Positions 7,396 through 17,676 of a stretch of 37,212 nt of DNA are shown here, piece after piece; positions within the stretch are counted from its first letter, which is position 1; every line of letters starts with the position of its first letter. Under the pieces are notes generated by a model. That model saw only the letters and a program-made list of their open reading frames with translations. It searched no databases and was not told the DNA's origin. The stretch spans positions 1-37,212 of IMG/VR virus record IMGVR_UViG_3300001533_001615; one strand, given 5' to 3'. The DNA is from a virus. The position numbers were made by a program, and so were the translations under genes.

Positions 7396-8238
7396 TTAAC
7401 CAATCATATCTAATGGAGGAAGTTCATATGTACTGGACATTTTTTCCATAATATCATCAAGTTCTTTTTGCCCATCTTCATATATTTGTCTTCCATTAAA
7501 TTCAACTCCTCCAGGAAGTTTAACTCCTTGAAATTTAATTAAATTTTGACCCCATTGTCTTTTTATAAGAGAAGTTAAATATTGCTTAAGAAATGAATCA
7601 TTCCATACTTGACTGTATGAAGATGGATCTAAAGCTCTATAACAGTCAATAATTAAATATTCCCCAACACTAACTGAAGACCAGTCAATGTCTAAATACA
7701 ATCTATCAGATCTTTTATTAAATCTTATTTGTTTTTGTGTTGTAAGTAAGAAATTAATATCTTCAAGATATGACTTAACCATTGAATATGTTAATAGTTC
7801 AGTAGACCCCCAATAATAAATATCATTTAAAAATAATTGATACTTAATGCTAAACATTCCACTGGATAAACTATTAGACCCTTCAAATTGGTATATTTTA
7901 TTGACCCCAATTATGTGATTTGGAACTTGTAAGTAATTACTTGTTTCATAATAATTGAATGTTGTATTAGTACCTTCAATATTTGTTGTTGCGCTAGTTG
8001 AAGCAATTCCAACTCCAGATGAACCAACTGCTCTTCCTCTATCAATATCATCTTGAGTAATTTGATATTTTAAGTAAGTTTGTGCAACTCCATCAAAATG
8101 CCTTTCTTGAAAAAATTGAACAGCATCATCTACCAAATCTTCAATTTGCTCATCTGCAACATTAATCTCAAGAACAGGTGCTCCTAGTTTTCTTTTACAA
8201 TAATCTATTAGTTCCTGTCTTGTTGATGGTTGAGCCAT
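7396..8238 (-). CDS. gp13: Neck protein gp13
   Basis: A protein of 280 aa (T4 gp13 is 309 aa). Family-typical segments are RQELIDYCKRKLGAPVLEIN at the start, IEDLVDDAVQFFQERHFDG, NYLQVPNHIIGVNKIY, YLIIDCYRALDPSSYSQVWN and YLTSLIKRQWGQNLIKFQGV. The end ELPPLDMIG is also conserved. gp13 joins gp14 at the portal to seal the head and receive the tail. The gene follows a 37-nt gap after the 73-aa gene, with GAAGG upstream of the ATG; no clear NATAAATA box is seen in that gap. Confidence 0.94.
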   Translation of the reverse strand: MAQPSTRQELIDYCKRKLGAPVLEINVADEQIEDLVDDAVQFFQERHFDGVAQTYLKYQITQDDIDRGRAVGSSGVGIASTSATTNIEGTNTTFNYYETSNYLQVPNHIIGVNKIYQFEGSNSLSSGMFSIKYQLFLNDIYYWGSTELLTYSMVKSYLEDINFLLTTQKQIRFNKRSDRLYLDIDWSSVSVGEYLIIDCYRALDPSSYSQVWNDSFLKQYLTSLIKRQWGQNLIKFQGVKLPGGVEFNGRQIYEDGQKELDDIMEKMSSTYELPPLDMIG

Positions 8239-8275
8239 TTTATGTATAAAATACCTTCTATATTATTATGTATGT

Positions 8276-8497
8276 TTATTTTTCAATAAAAGATTTTAAT
8301 AGTGATTTAATTTCAAAAAGATCATCTTTTATTTGATGCATTTCACTTTCAAGTTCTTCAATTTTTGTATTTTTTGTTTGTCTAGCATTTCTCTGTTTTA
8401 CATAATTTTCATACTCAACAGTATTATTGTTTACAATTGCATTTGATTTAGTGTCTCTATAAAGACCTGGTTGCCCTTCTACTGGTAATAAGCTCAT
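8276..8497 (-). CDS. Small conserved phage protein with C-terminal coiled coil
   Basis: A protein of 73 aa. The N-terminus MSLLPVEGQPGLYRDTKSNA looks like a conserved anchor peptide, and the C-terminal half (IEELESEMHQIKDDLFEIKS) has heptad spacing of hydrophobic residues expected of a coiled coil. The ATG comes one base after the stop of the gp10-like gene, so it is probably co-translated and part of the tail-fibre or neck module. It lies where T4 has genes 11, 12 and wac, but I see no similarity to those. Function unknown. Confidence 0.75.
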   Translation of the reverse strand: MSLLPVEGQPGLYRDTKSNAIVNNNTVEYENYVKQRNARQTKNTKIEELESEMHQIKDDLFEIKSLLKSFIEK

Positions 8498-8498
8498 T

Positions 8499-11400
8499 TT
8501 ATGCTAAAGCAATAACTCTAAGATTTCTTATAATTGGAACATATGCTTGATTTTTACTTGTACCAATTAATTTAACTCTAAATTGTTTGAAAGGTGATAA
8601 ATTATCTACTGTAAATGTATACTCTTTAAAATCATTTGGTAAAGGTTCATTTAAAAATCTATCTTGCTTCACAATTTTCAAATCTGGACTTCCATTATTA
8701 TTTCTTGTATCAATAATAGATCCGTTAGTATCTATATTTGAATAACCAGGAAATAAAACAAAATTATCATTATTTTCACCTACTGAATATAATGCTCTAA
8801 TATCAGAATCATTATGTAAATAAGCATCAAGTATAACTTTAATTGAAGAAGCAGAATTTTCTAATAAAATAATATTTGAAACATATGTGAATATGTTTGG
8901 ATCATTTTCCAAACTGTTCACTCTTGAATCATTAGCATAATTTGAAATTGGACTATTTACGCGATTGCTTGTTAAAACAACACTATTATTTGAAAGATCA
9001 ACAGTAGGACTAATCCTAGAGTCGGATGTGCTTAAAAATAGATTCACATTAAATGATTTATTTCCGGGTAGGTCATTTAGGTAATTTGTTTCATTTATTT
9101 TAGAAGCAATAATTCTAGGAGAGTCAAAATAATTTATAGAATTGTTTGTTATATCTTGGAATCCTTGATCTACAAAAGGAACTTCATTTCCACCTAGACT
9201 AGTTCCACTTACAGTCCTAACTGCAGACTTAATACTTGTTCCAGTTGGTGCAGTTTGTCTTATATTTGGAATAATCATTTCAAATGGAATATTATAAGTT
9301 GCTTTTCCTCCAGATCCTCCAGATTTTTTAGTCTCATTAATTTTTAGTTTACCAAATCCAGTATTCACACTTCTATCAACTCCATTTGAAGACATATCAA
9401 GTTTTATGTGATAGTAATTAACTCCGATTGGTTCATTGATGTTATTGCTAACATCAGACAAATTATGATTTGTATTAATTCTTCTTAAAGAAACTCCTCC
9501 TAATTCATATTTTTCAACAAAATCACCAACTGAATAATTAAATCCTTTAGTATCATCAATTTCTCTAGATACTCCTGTTAAAGTTGTTGCAGTTGTTCCA
9601 GTATAACTTAAAATTTCATCAAATATTTTTACATATCCTGGATTACTTGAAGAGACTTGTATTCCTTCAAAAGTAGAGAAATCTGTAGTATTAGAAACAA
9701 ATAAAGTTGTTTCTGATCCAGATGCACTTGGATATTGTGATGTTAATTGAACTAAATCAAGATCAGATTTAATATCTCTTATGGTTACGGTATTTGAAGA
9801 TGAGTGCATTCCGTGATTTCTGTGAAATACTTTTATATGCTCACCATCTGATGTAACATTTAAAGAACTTATTGATAGTTCAGATCCATCATTACTAAAG
9901 TCAGTTGTTAATCCAGAATTATTAATGAACTTAATAGGATCTGATGGTGAAGTACTAAATTCGCCTTGAATATTATCAATAATAAGTTCGTTTTTACCTA
10001 AAATACTGGAAACACTTAGTCTCATACCAATTCCAAGATTTTGATTACCAATTGATATTGGCTCTAGTACATCCCCAATTACATATCCACTTCCACCATT
10101 AACTATAGTAGCTCCTGAAGAAACTACCCCACCATTAGATATAGTGATATTTGCAGTTGCATTTATTCCATATCCTGTAATGCTAGTTAAAGCAACTCCA
10201 GTGTAAGTAAAACTTCCAGATGATGGAGTATAACCAACACCAGAGTTTACAACTCCAAGTGTGCTAAATGCACTTCCTGCATAACCAACAAGATTTCCTG
10301 TTACAGTTGCAAATCCAGTAGGACTTTGAGTTACTGTATTTCCTATTACTAAATCATTATTAGTAATAGTTGAGGATAAAGACACACGAACTCTATTTGA
10401 TATTATTTTTAGTGGATCTTTAGTCATTACTTCAAGAGTTTCTGGAAGATTTGAATTAAACAATTGAGTAAATCCAGAAGTTTCAAAGTTTGCTCTGTAT
10501 AGTTCAAATGTAAGGTCTTCATACTGACTTGGAGTCCAAGTTGATGCATTTTGAGACTTAAATAATGATCCTAATAGTCTTTGAGTTGTTACTAAGAACT
10601 GATTTTGTTCAGATCCTAAAGTTGCTACATCAGGTTCTCCAAGTCTAGAAATCCATACATTATACTCATTAGAATTTGATAATACTATAACCGCATATTC
10701 CCTCTGAGGTTCCAAATATACTGGAGACTCAAATGTAAATGTAGTTGGTACAGAAGCATCTTCAGACAAATTAACTTCATCTGGAGTGAGTTCAACTTCA
10801 GAGAATGGTAATATTTTTTGACTTGGTGTTCCAAGTTCAACTTCTCTTATTTGAATTGCAACTGGTAAAGTATCATCTTTTGTTCTGAAATAAATATCAA
10901 GTTTTGTTACAAAAACTCCTGTTGTATCATCAACTAAAAATGATTGCGCTAATGGGTCAACATATTCTCCAGTTAGTCTGGTATTATCTGATAAAGTTTG
11001 AGTACTTCTACTTACAGTAGTAGTTGAATCTAATAAAGTACTATCTGATAATGACCTTGTTTGTCTAAAACTATCATCAACCTCAACTCTAGCATTTCTT
11101 AGTGATAAAGTAACTTCTTGAGTATTATCAGTATCTCCTTGTGAATAAAAAGTTTCTTCTGCAACTGTTGTTACAACACCTGGAATTTGAGAATTTGATG
11201 AGCTACTCGTTAATCTAAATCTTGATCTACCAGTTTCAAATTGAGGATCTCCTTCAACTCCAGATGGAACATCATAAGATCCAATAAGTGTACCGACTCT
11301 ATCAGTGATAAGTCTAACATCAGAAACAGTAGATTCTGCTCCTGATGATAAACCTCTAAGACTCATTCCATTGCGAACAATACCATTAAATCCAGTACTA

Positions 11401-14400
11401 GATTCATCTGAAAGTGAATAAGTATCAACATTTAATATTGTACTTGTTGATGAATACGTTTCAGGAATTCTATTTTCCCTATCATAAGGATTTCTATCAA
11501 ATGTTGTAGTTGGATTGTTATATGGTCCATATTTATGATTTGATTGTGCAACTCTAAATCTTACTAAAGATTGCCCATTTATAGTACCAACAACAGTTTC
11601 TCCAACTTGAAATGTTCCAGTAGACATTTCAATTTCAATTAATTTACTAAAGCAAAAATCTGATACATTTACACCATCAAAAAATGGATATACTTGTGTA
11701 AATGGTTTCATTCGTCTAGATGTAAATTCAATATTTCTAGATCTCATAAATGTAATAATATCTCTACTTACAACCCTATCACCAAAAGATTCTGTATCAA
11801 TTTGTTCATTTACAGTATATTGTGTTCCAGATCTTTGCTGATCAAGTCTAAGGTCTAAGAATTCATTAGTTGTGGTTACAGTGGTTCTTGTTCTAGTGGT
11901 TCTTTCTCTTTCTTCACCGACAAGAAAAGTTGTAGGAACACCATTTGCCGCAGATAGCCCTGTAAATCTTGTAAATTCAGAAGCAGTTCCAGCTCTATTA
12001 CTAGTACTTCTAGAAGTATTAGTTCTTGTTGAAGATGAACTATTAACTTCTGTTCTTTTGTTTAAATCTATACCTGAAGTTTCCCAAGATTTCCAAATTA
12101 CAGGACTAACACCTAGTCTATCACCATCTTCATTTGTTGAAATTTCTGCTCTTAAAGATTCAGCAACTCCTAAGAAAGATCCCTCCATATCTACATTATT
12201 AATTTCCATTCTATTTGTATCAATCCAAACATCCACTGTTGGATATAATTCAATAGAACCTTCCCAAAGTTTAACAAAGAATGGAGTTACATTTTCAGTT
12301 CTTGTTGCAAAGGGTTGTTTTAACCAACTTGTATCACTATAATCAAGAGAAATAACATCACCACTTCTTTTTATGTTTGATCCAACAATATCTGAGAATT
12401 TTTTATCATTATTTTCTTGAACTGTTGATCCAATACCAGCAATTGTGTTATTACCAACTTCTAATTTTAAATTTGTAGTATAATGAGATGGTCTAAGCTC
12501 TCCTTTTTTAGTATCAATACTATTTTTAACACCTACTTTCAGGTTCTGAGTTAATAGACTAGAAAAATTATCTACATAGAAACCAGACTTGAATCTATTC
12601 AATCCTGTTCCGTCATCAACAAATAAATTTTGAGTGTTAGTTTCTAATAAAGATAATGTAGTATAATTTTCTAGAGATTTTAATCTTCTTTCAAGATTAA
12701 AAATATCTCTCATTTGGTATCTTTTATGTTGAACAAATTCAATTTGTGCATCAGATGAATTATATAAGTATGGTGGTAGATATATATTTGCAATATTCAT
12801 TGCACCAGAAACTTCTTCTGGTAAAGTAGGTATATCAGAAGGATTTCCATATTTTACGGAAAAACTCTTATCTTTATTCAAATATATTCTATCAATTCTT
12901 GGGAGATAGTAATTATATATAATAGAAATTGACTCATCTGATGATGCAACATTTTTTGCACTATGTTTAGTATGATTAAATGATCTACCATCAAACTCAA
13001 ATGGAGATCTTTTATTTTCAGATACAACATAATCAGCAACTCTTGGTCTAAAATCTACAATATCAGTATTTCTATATCCAGAAATTGAAGATATTTCTGT
13101 TTTATAGTCAAAAGTATTATATGAATTTACAGTTGTAATGTCTCCAGTGTCTGAATTATCATAATATCCTCTCATAAAAACTACTTTTAGTTTTCTCTTA
13201 GGTTCTTCTGAACTTGAATTTCTTACTAATCTTGAATAATCGTAATATGTTGATTTTTGACCTGTGCTTAAAGTATATGAGTCTGTTACATTTTTACTCC
13301 CTGGATTAATTGATCCTATAATTCCTCTAACATTTGATTGTGAAAATTCAACAATTTCTCCATTAATAAATCTAGAATTATTTTCATAGATATAACCTAT
13401 AGATGTATCTGTTTTTCTTTCTGCGTATAAAGCTTTAGCACCGCTTATATTTCCAGTTAAAGTTTCACCTATAATTAAATCATTAGTTGTTGAGGATGGT
13501 CCATCCATTGAACCAATAGTAGCATTTGGAATTTGTGGATCGGAAGTATTATTAGATTCAAAAACTCCGTAAAGAAGATTTACATCTGGATAATTTAAAC
13601 ATACTTCTCTATCTTGAACTCTTGTTCCATAGGGATAGTTACCATAAATTAATCCATCATTTAAAGTTGTACTACCAGCTCCAGAAGAAACACTAGAAGA
13701 TTTATTTACAATAATACTATCTACAATTTTTTTTCTTTTTGTTTTTGATTTTAAACTTCTTTTTCTTAATGTCGCAATCAAAACACAATTTGAATCATTT
13801 GATCCAAGATTATTAAATCTGATTTGAGTAAATCCTGATTGGAATTCAAATCTATCTGATGTTAAAGTCTCTAAAGTACCATCACTTCTAATTAGAATAT
13901 ATCTTTCTTCATCAAATGGTAAAAATACTTCATTATCTCCTGCTGAAATCCAATTTGTAGATCCAGAGTTAATGCTTACATCACCACTATCAAATTGTTT
14001 TCTTATAATTAATTCAGAATCTTCTAAATTTACAGTATTAATATTTCTCTTTGGGAAAACACTGAATAGTGAATCATTATCAGAAACATTCCCACTATCA
14101 CTACTTGTTTGAAGTTTAGTTGATAGTACAGTTAAGTTGTTAGAATTTATTTCTGAATTAGGTAAATTTCCATATACTAAACTTGATACACTCGGAACTG
14201 CTGAAATTTCAAATTCCCTAGATTCATATGAAACTGAAGAAACTCTTGCATATGATATTGTAGATATTCCAGGTTGTGTATATTTTACTAAATTTCCAGC
14301 AGTTACTATTCCAGAAATATTAAGTCCATTTACAGTAACTGTTGATATACCACCACTAGAAGCACTTATAGTAGCATTTCCTATGAAATTAGAATCGGAT

Positions 14401-16100
14401 TGAACAGTATTAGCAGAAAATGTGCCTACACCAGTATTTGAAAATACAGATTTTATATCTGATATTTTATAATTTTTAATATTTGTTATATATCTAGAAT
14501 TTTGATCGGGATCTGCATCACTAAATATTAAATTTTCTTTTTCTGAAAATTCTCCATTAATTTGATATATTGTAATTGTATTTGATGCTGAAACAGCAGT
14601 TTTTAAGTATCCAGTAGATCCTGTGCTTTCTCCAATAACATATGTGGGAATTGTTAATGTTACTGCCTCATTCAAAGTTACTGTTGAATAAGTTTGTACA
14701 TCAAATAGTGTTAGATCCCAAGAATTTGTATTTAAATCTGGAACATCATATCCACCCTGCTCCAATACAAAATCATAAACTCTTGCTATTCCAATTTCAT
14801 TTCCTGCTGCTGTAGCAGATCCAATACCAATTCTTTCATCTCTAAGACTTAATGTTGTAGAAGTACTAACACCAATTAAAGGAGATCCAAATACAGTATT
14901 AACCGATAAAGTTGGACCAAAACCAACATTGATTGCTTGGTTCTTTACGGTTTTTGTTGTTCTTGGTTTTGGCGCATCAATAAAAGTTGGTCCTTGAAAA
15001 TCGACTTCATATCCCTTTACATATGCTTTTCCAGGACTTACTTTATATACAATTAGATCATCGCTAGGAACTGATCCATCATAAGTAAGCTCTCCCCGAT
15101 TAAATATACCACCATTACCAATTCCGTCATTTAAACTTTCTTTACAATATGTTGTAAATGATTTTACATAATAATGCCCAGACTCATCAAAAGTTCTTCT
15201 TGCTAGTTCATCTCCAAGAATATTGTATTCTGTATTATTATTAATTTCTCTCAAAATACCATTTTGAACAGTAGCTAACTGAACAAAAGAAGTATTATCA
15301 AAGTCATTAATGTCTTTTTTAAATAATGTAGCAGTAATTTTTAATCTATCTGCTCCAGGTGCTGAATAATTGTTATAACCTTGAGCATTATCTGTTAGAT
15401 TTTCATCTGTATCTGAAGTTATTATTTCCTCACTTACTAACAAACCGACTTTGTAACTTGGTTTGTTGGTATATTGATCTAAAATTAATATTTGATCTGA
15501 AATTTCAACAAAAGTACCTCTAAGAAAATAAACACCATTTGATAGTGCAAAAGCTGATCCAGTAGAAGTTGAATTATTTGAAATAGTTGATGCAAATCCT
15601 TCTCCAGATGATATAAAAGTAGATCCAAATTGTATAGGTTCTTCTGTAACTAAAACTTCATTATCTGAAAACTCTCTTTTTGAAAAATCATTTGATGAAG
15701 ATTCTAAGTAATCTAGATATAATGTAATATTATTTCTTTCCGATTCACTTGAAGTTAATACTTTTACAATTTTAGATCTTACTCCAGAACTTCTTCCATA
15801 TATTTTAATTCCTACTAAATTATCAAGATATAATGATACTGGTATACCAGAAAAGTCATCATTTATTTCAACACAATAAAAATTACTATTATATTTTAAC
15901 TGCCCAGGAATAACTTTCGCACCTTCTTTAAAAAAATGAGACCCAAATTGTTCAATTTGATTTTGTAAAATTGATTGTAAAGTTGTTAATTCTCTTGCCT
16001 GTACTGGATATCCAGGTTTAAATAAAACCTTATAATAATTATTATTTTTTTCAAAATCATCAAAATATGGAGATACGTTGAAATTAGTTTCCTGTGGCAT
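8499..16100 (-). CDS. gp10: Giant baseplate wedge / tail-fibre attachment protein, gp10-like, DUF4815
   Basis: A protein of 2533 aa. The N-terminus (NVSPYFDDFEKNNNYYKVLF, PGYPVQARELTTLQSILQNQ, FGSHFFKEGAKVIPGQ) is the DUF4815 region typical of cyanophage baseplate proteins in the gp10 position. It ends with a jelly-roll-like tail (FKEYTFTVDNLSPFKQFRVK, YVPIIRNLRVIALA). Between are many beta segments, a Ser/Thr/Arg-rich stretch near residues 1350-1375, one or two GxGY units (about 1945-2015) and a VSNTTDFS...IFDEILSY module near 2127-2203. T4 gp10 is only 602 aa. It lies between gp8 and gp13, as gp10 does in T4. I infer a role as peripheral baseplate or fibre-anchoring protein; the gp10 symbol is by position and N-terminal domain. 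Confidence 0.82.
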   Translation of the reverse strand: MPQETNFNVSPYFDDFEKNNNYYKVLFKPGYPVQARELTTLQSILQNQIEQFGSHFFKEGAKVIPGQLKYNSNFYCVEINDDFSGIPVSLYLDNLVGIKIYGRSSGVRSKIVKVLTSSESERNNITLYLDYLESSSNDFSKREFSDNEVLVTEEPIQFGSTFISSGEGFASTISNNSTSTGSAFALSNGVYFLRGTFVEISDQILILDQYTNKPSYKVGLLVSEEIITSDTDENLTDNAQGYNNYSAPGADRLKITATLFKKDINDFDNTSFVQLATVQNGILREINNNTEYNILGDELARRTFDESGHYYVKSFTTYCKESLNDGIGNGGIFNRGELTYDGSVPSDDLIVYKVSPGKAYVKGYEVDFQGPTFIDAPKPRTTKTVKNQAINVGFGPTLSVNTVFGSPLIGVSTSTTLSLRDERIGIGSATAAGNEIGIARVYDFVLEQGGYDVPDLNTNSWDLTLFDVQTYSTVTLNEAVTLTIPTYVIGESTGSTGYLKTAVSASNTITIYQINGEFSEKENLIFSDADPDQNSRYITNIKNYKISDIKSVFSNTGVGTFSANTVQSDSNFIGNATISASSGGISTVTVNGLNISGIVTAGNLVKYTQPGISTISYARVSSVSYESREFEISAVPSVSSLVYGNLPNSEINSNNLTVLSTKLQTSSDSGNVSDNDSLFSVFPKRNINTVNLEDSELIIRKQFDSGDVSINSGSTNWISAGDNEVFLPFDEERYILIRSDGTLETLTSDRFEFQSGFTQIRFNNLGSNDSNCVLIATLRKRSLKSKTKRKKIVDSIIVNKSSSVSSGAGSTTLNDGLIYGNYPYGTRVQDREVCLNYPDVNLLYGVFESNNTSDPQIPNATIGSMDGPSSTTNDLIIGETLTGNISGAKALYAERKTDTSIGYIYENNSRFINGEIVEFSQSNVRGIIGSINPGSKNVTDSYTLSTGQKSTYYDYSRLVRNSSSEEPKRKLKVVFMRGYYDNSDTGDITTVNSYNTFDYKTEISSISGYRNTDIVDFRPRVADYVVSENKRSPFEFDGRSFNHTKHSAKNVASSDESISIIYNYYLPRIDRIYLNKDKSFSVKYGNPSDIPTLPEEVSGAMNIANIYLPPYLYNSSDAQIEFVQHKRYQMRDIFNLERRLKSLENYTTLSLLETNTQNLFVDDGTGLNRFKSGFYVDNFSSLLTQNLKVGVKNSIDTKKGELRPSHYTTNLKLEVGNNTIAGIGSTVQENNDKKFSDIVGSNIKRSGDVISLDYSDTSWLKQPFATRTENVTPFFVKLWEGSIELYPTVDVWIDTNRMEINNVDMEGSFLGVAESLRAEISTNEDGDRLGVSPVIWKSWETSGIDLNKRTEVNSSSSTRTNTSRSTSNRAGTASEFTRFTGLSAANGVPTTFLVGEERERTTRTRTTVTTTNEFLDLRLDQQRSGTQYTVNEQIDTESFGDRVVSRDIITFMRSRNIEFTSRRMKPFTQVYPFFDGVNVSDFCFSKLIEIEMSTGTFQVGETVVGTINGQSLVRFRVAQSNHKYGPYNNPTTTFDRNPYDRENRIPETYSSTSTILNVDTYSLSDESSTGFNGIVRNGMSLRGLSSGAESTVSDVRLITDRVGTLIGSYDVPSGVEGDPQFETGRSRFRLTSSSSNSQIPGVVTTVAEETFYSQGDTDNTQEVTLSLRNARVEVDDSFRQTRSLSDSTLLDSTTTVSRSTQTLSDNTRLTGEYVDPLAQSFLVDDTTGVFVTKLDIYFRTKDDTLPVAIQIREVELGTPSQKILPFSEVELTPDEVNLSEDASVPTTFTFESPVYLEPQREYAVIVLSNSNEYNVWISRLGEPDVATLGSEQNQFLVTTQRLLGSLFKSQNASTWTPSQYEDLTFELYRANFETSGFTQLFNSNLPETLEVMTKDPLKIISNRVRVSLSSTITNNDLVIGNTVTQSPTGFATVTGNLVGYAGSAFSTLGVVNSGVGYTPSSGSFTYTGVALTSITGYGINATANITISNGGVVSSGATIVNGGSGYVIGDVLEPISIGNQNLGIGMRLSVSSILGKNELIIDNIQGEFSTSPSDPIKFINNSGLTTDFSNDGSELSISSLNVTSDGEHIKVFHRNHGMHSSSNTVTIRDIKSDLDLVQLTSQYPSASGSETTLFVSNTTDFSTFEGIQVSSSNPGYVKIFDEILSYTGTTATTLTGVSREIDDTKGFNYSVGDFVEKYELGGVSLRRINTNHNLSDVSNNINEPIGVNYYHIKLDMSSNGVDRSVNTGFGKLKINETKKSGGSGGKATYNIPFEMIIPNIRQTAPTGTSIKSAVRTVSGTSLGGNEVPFVDQGFQDITNNSINYFDSPRIIASKINETNYLNDLPGNKSFNVNLFLSTSDSRISPTVDLSNNSVVLTSNRVNSPISNYANDSRVNSLENDPNIFTYVSNIILLENSASSIKVILDAYLHNDSDIRALYSVGENNDNFVLFPGYSNIDTNGSIIDTRNNNGSPDLKIVKQDRFLNEPLPNDFKEYTFTVDNLSPFKQFRVKLIGTSKNQAYVPIIRNLRVIALA

Positions 16101-16108
16101 AATTCTAA

Positions 16109-17644
16109 TTAGAATTGTAAAATTACTTTAATATCCTCTTTTTGATTAACAGATCTAGTAATAGAAGGTCTGTTATCAATATAAATCATATCACCAGAGT
16201 ATTTTTGAACTTCTGGATTTGAAAGACCATTTGTAAAATATTGACCCAAATTATATGTCATACTATTTATGGTAGTACTTATGCCGGTGAATCCAGTATC
16301 AATTGAAAGATTATTAGATGCGCCACTAATTTGACCACCAGAAGATGAGAATCTAATTAAATTATATCCATATTCTGGAACTAATGATTGCACACTAGAT
16401 CCTGTTGAAAATCCAACTGTTGTTCTATCCTGCCAATATTTTAGAACTCCAGTTCTATTGTCATAAGAAACTACTTTTCCAAAAGCAGTTCCAATTCCAG
16501 TAGTTTGAGTAATTATAGAATTTGGAGAAAATAATGCAGTTTCAATATTACCTGTAAGTTTTATTGCATAAGTGTTGCTAACTTTTTGATCAGTAAGTAT
16601 TGAGGTTGTTCCAAAAGATGTTGGATTTTTGATAACACCAACTCTAGCAATTTTATTTCCAGTAATAAAGTCTGGATTTAAATTATCATTCTCAATTCTT
16701 GAATATAATAAGACATTTTTAGCACCAAGTTCTTTATAAATATTGAACCCGTGACCACCATCAGGTGGGATTATAATCTCAAATACTGGTAACTGATCAC
16801 CTGCAATTCCTGCAGACTCTAAATCAACAGTGCCGTAAGTATATCCACTTCCTCCACTAGTAATATTAATTGATTCAACTGTTGAATCATTTCCAACAAC
16901 TATGGTTGCTTGTGCTCCAGTACCATCTCCTACAATTGGAACATTTGTATATGACCTAAAAACTCCTAGACCACTACCCCTATCACTTATTAATGCAACT
17001 TTTAGTTGTCCACTACTTTGAGAATTTGCATTATTACGAATATTTGCTACATTTGAATTTGAACTCCAATTAGAAGGAACTGGTATATATGAAATTGAGT
17101 CAAACTTAATTAAATCATTTGGGTTTATAGTATAAAGATATTTCCATAAATATCCGTCACCACTAGACCCAGCACTTCTTGGTTCTAAATCAATAAATGT
17201 TGGTTCATCAATAGATGGTCTACCTTCAGGATTCTCTGGATCAGTTCCATTATTTAAGCAAATATAAACCTGATAATTACTATTCATTACATAGTAATTA
17301 GATTCATATAAATTAGTTTTATTTGAAGGTTTTGATAAATTATTTCTACTTATATTGTGACGATACATATCATAAGTAACACCAGATTCCCAATCAATTC
17401 TTCTAATAACTTGTCTCACATCATCAGAATTAATTTTTTTCAATGCAATGATAGTATCCCAAACATCGTGAAAATTATCAAATGAATCTAGTGGAGTTGG
17501 TGGCGATTGTTCCCAAGTTTGACTATAATCAGTTGCATTTGTAAGACCAACAAATGAATAATATGAATTTGCAGTTGATCCTATTGATGATATAAAATTT
17601 TCAACACTCAATATTCTAAATTGATCTGTTATAATCGCAGACAT
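16109..17644 (-). CDS. gp8: Baseplate wedge protein gp8
   Basis: A protein of 511 aa (T4 gp8 is 334 aa). The first 200 residues follow the T4 gp8 plan: an opening ITDQFRILSVENFISSIGST, the proline run with TPLDSFDNFHDVWDTIIALK, VIRRIDWESGVTYDMY, YQVYICLNN, and DGYLWKYLYTINPNDLIKF (163-181). gp8 links the wedge proteins gp7 and gp10. The C-terminal part holds one glycine-rich unit (GDGTGAQATIVVG ... GGSGYTYGTVDL) and beta-rich sequence absent from T4. It begins 21 nt after a GATAAATA late-promoter box, and the next gene starts 8 nt after its stop. Confidence 0.88.
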   Translation of the reverse strand: MSAIITDQFRILSVENFISSIGSTANSYYSFVGLTNATDYSQTWEQSPPTPLDSFDNFHDVWDTIIALKKINSDDVRQVIRRIDWESGVTYDMYRHNISRNNLSKPSNKTNLYESNYYVMNSNYQVYICLNNGTDPENPEGRPSIDEPTFIDLEPRSAGSSGDGYLWKYLYTINPNDLIKFDSISYIPVPSNWSSNSNVANIRNNANSQSSGQLKVALISDRGSGLGVFRSYTNVPIVGDGTGAQATIVVGNDSTVESINITSGGSGYTYGTVDLESAGIAGDQLPVFEIIIPPDGGHGFNIYKELGAKNVLLYSRIENDNLNPDFITGNKIARVGVIKNPTSFGTTSILTDQKVSNTYAIKLTGNIETALFSPNSIITQTTGIGTAFGKVVSYDNRTGVLKYWQDRTTVGFSTGSSVQSLVPEYGYNLIRFSSSGGQISGASNNLSIDTGFTGISTTINSMTYNLGQYFTNGLSNPEVQKYSGDMIYIDNRPSITRSVNQKEDIKVILQF

Positions 17645-17664
17645 TGATTTATATACTTTCTATG

Positions 17665-17672
17665 TATTTATC
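17665..17672 (-). promoter_or_regulatory. Late promoter box GATAAATA
   Basis: GATAAATA on the minus strand, 21 nt before the gp8 ATG in a 32-nt intergenic gap. It matches NATAAATA, and its spacing equals that seen before gp15 and gp25. Confidence 0.55.
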
Positions 17673-17676
17673 TTAA

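Noticed and set aside
7392-7403. TTG start for gp14 giving 462 aa
   Set aside because: ATG 7391 gives the expected MLNPFFLQGS start, with a 4-nt gap from gp13.
11872-12342. Plus-strand frame of 156 codons inside the gp10-like gene
   Set aside because: Antisense shadow of a long, clearly coding minus-strand gene; composition (Val/Leu/Ser-rich) mirrors the opposite-strand Thr/Arg/Asn codons.
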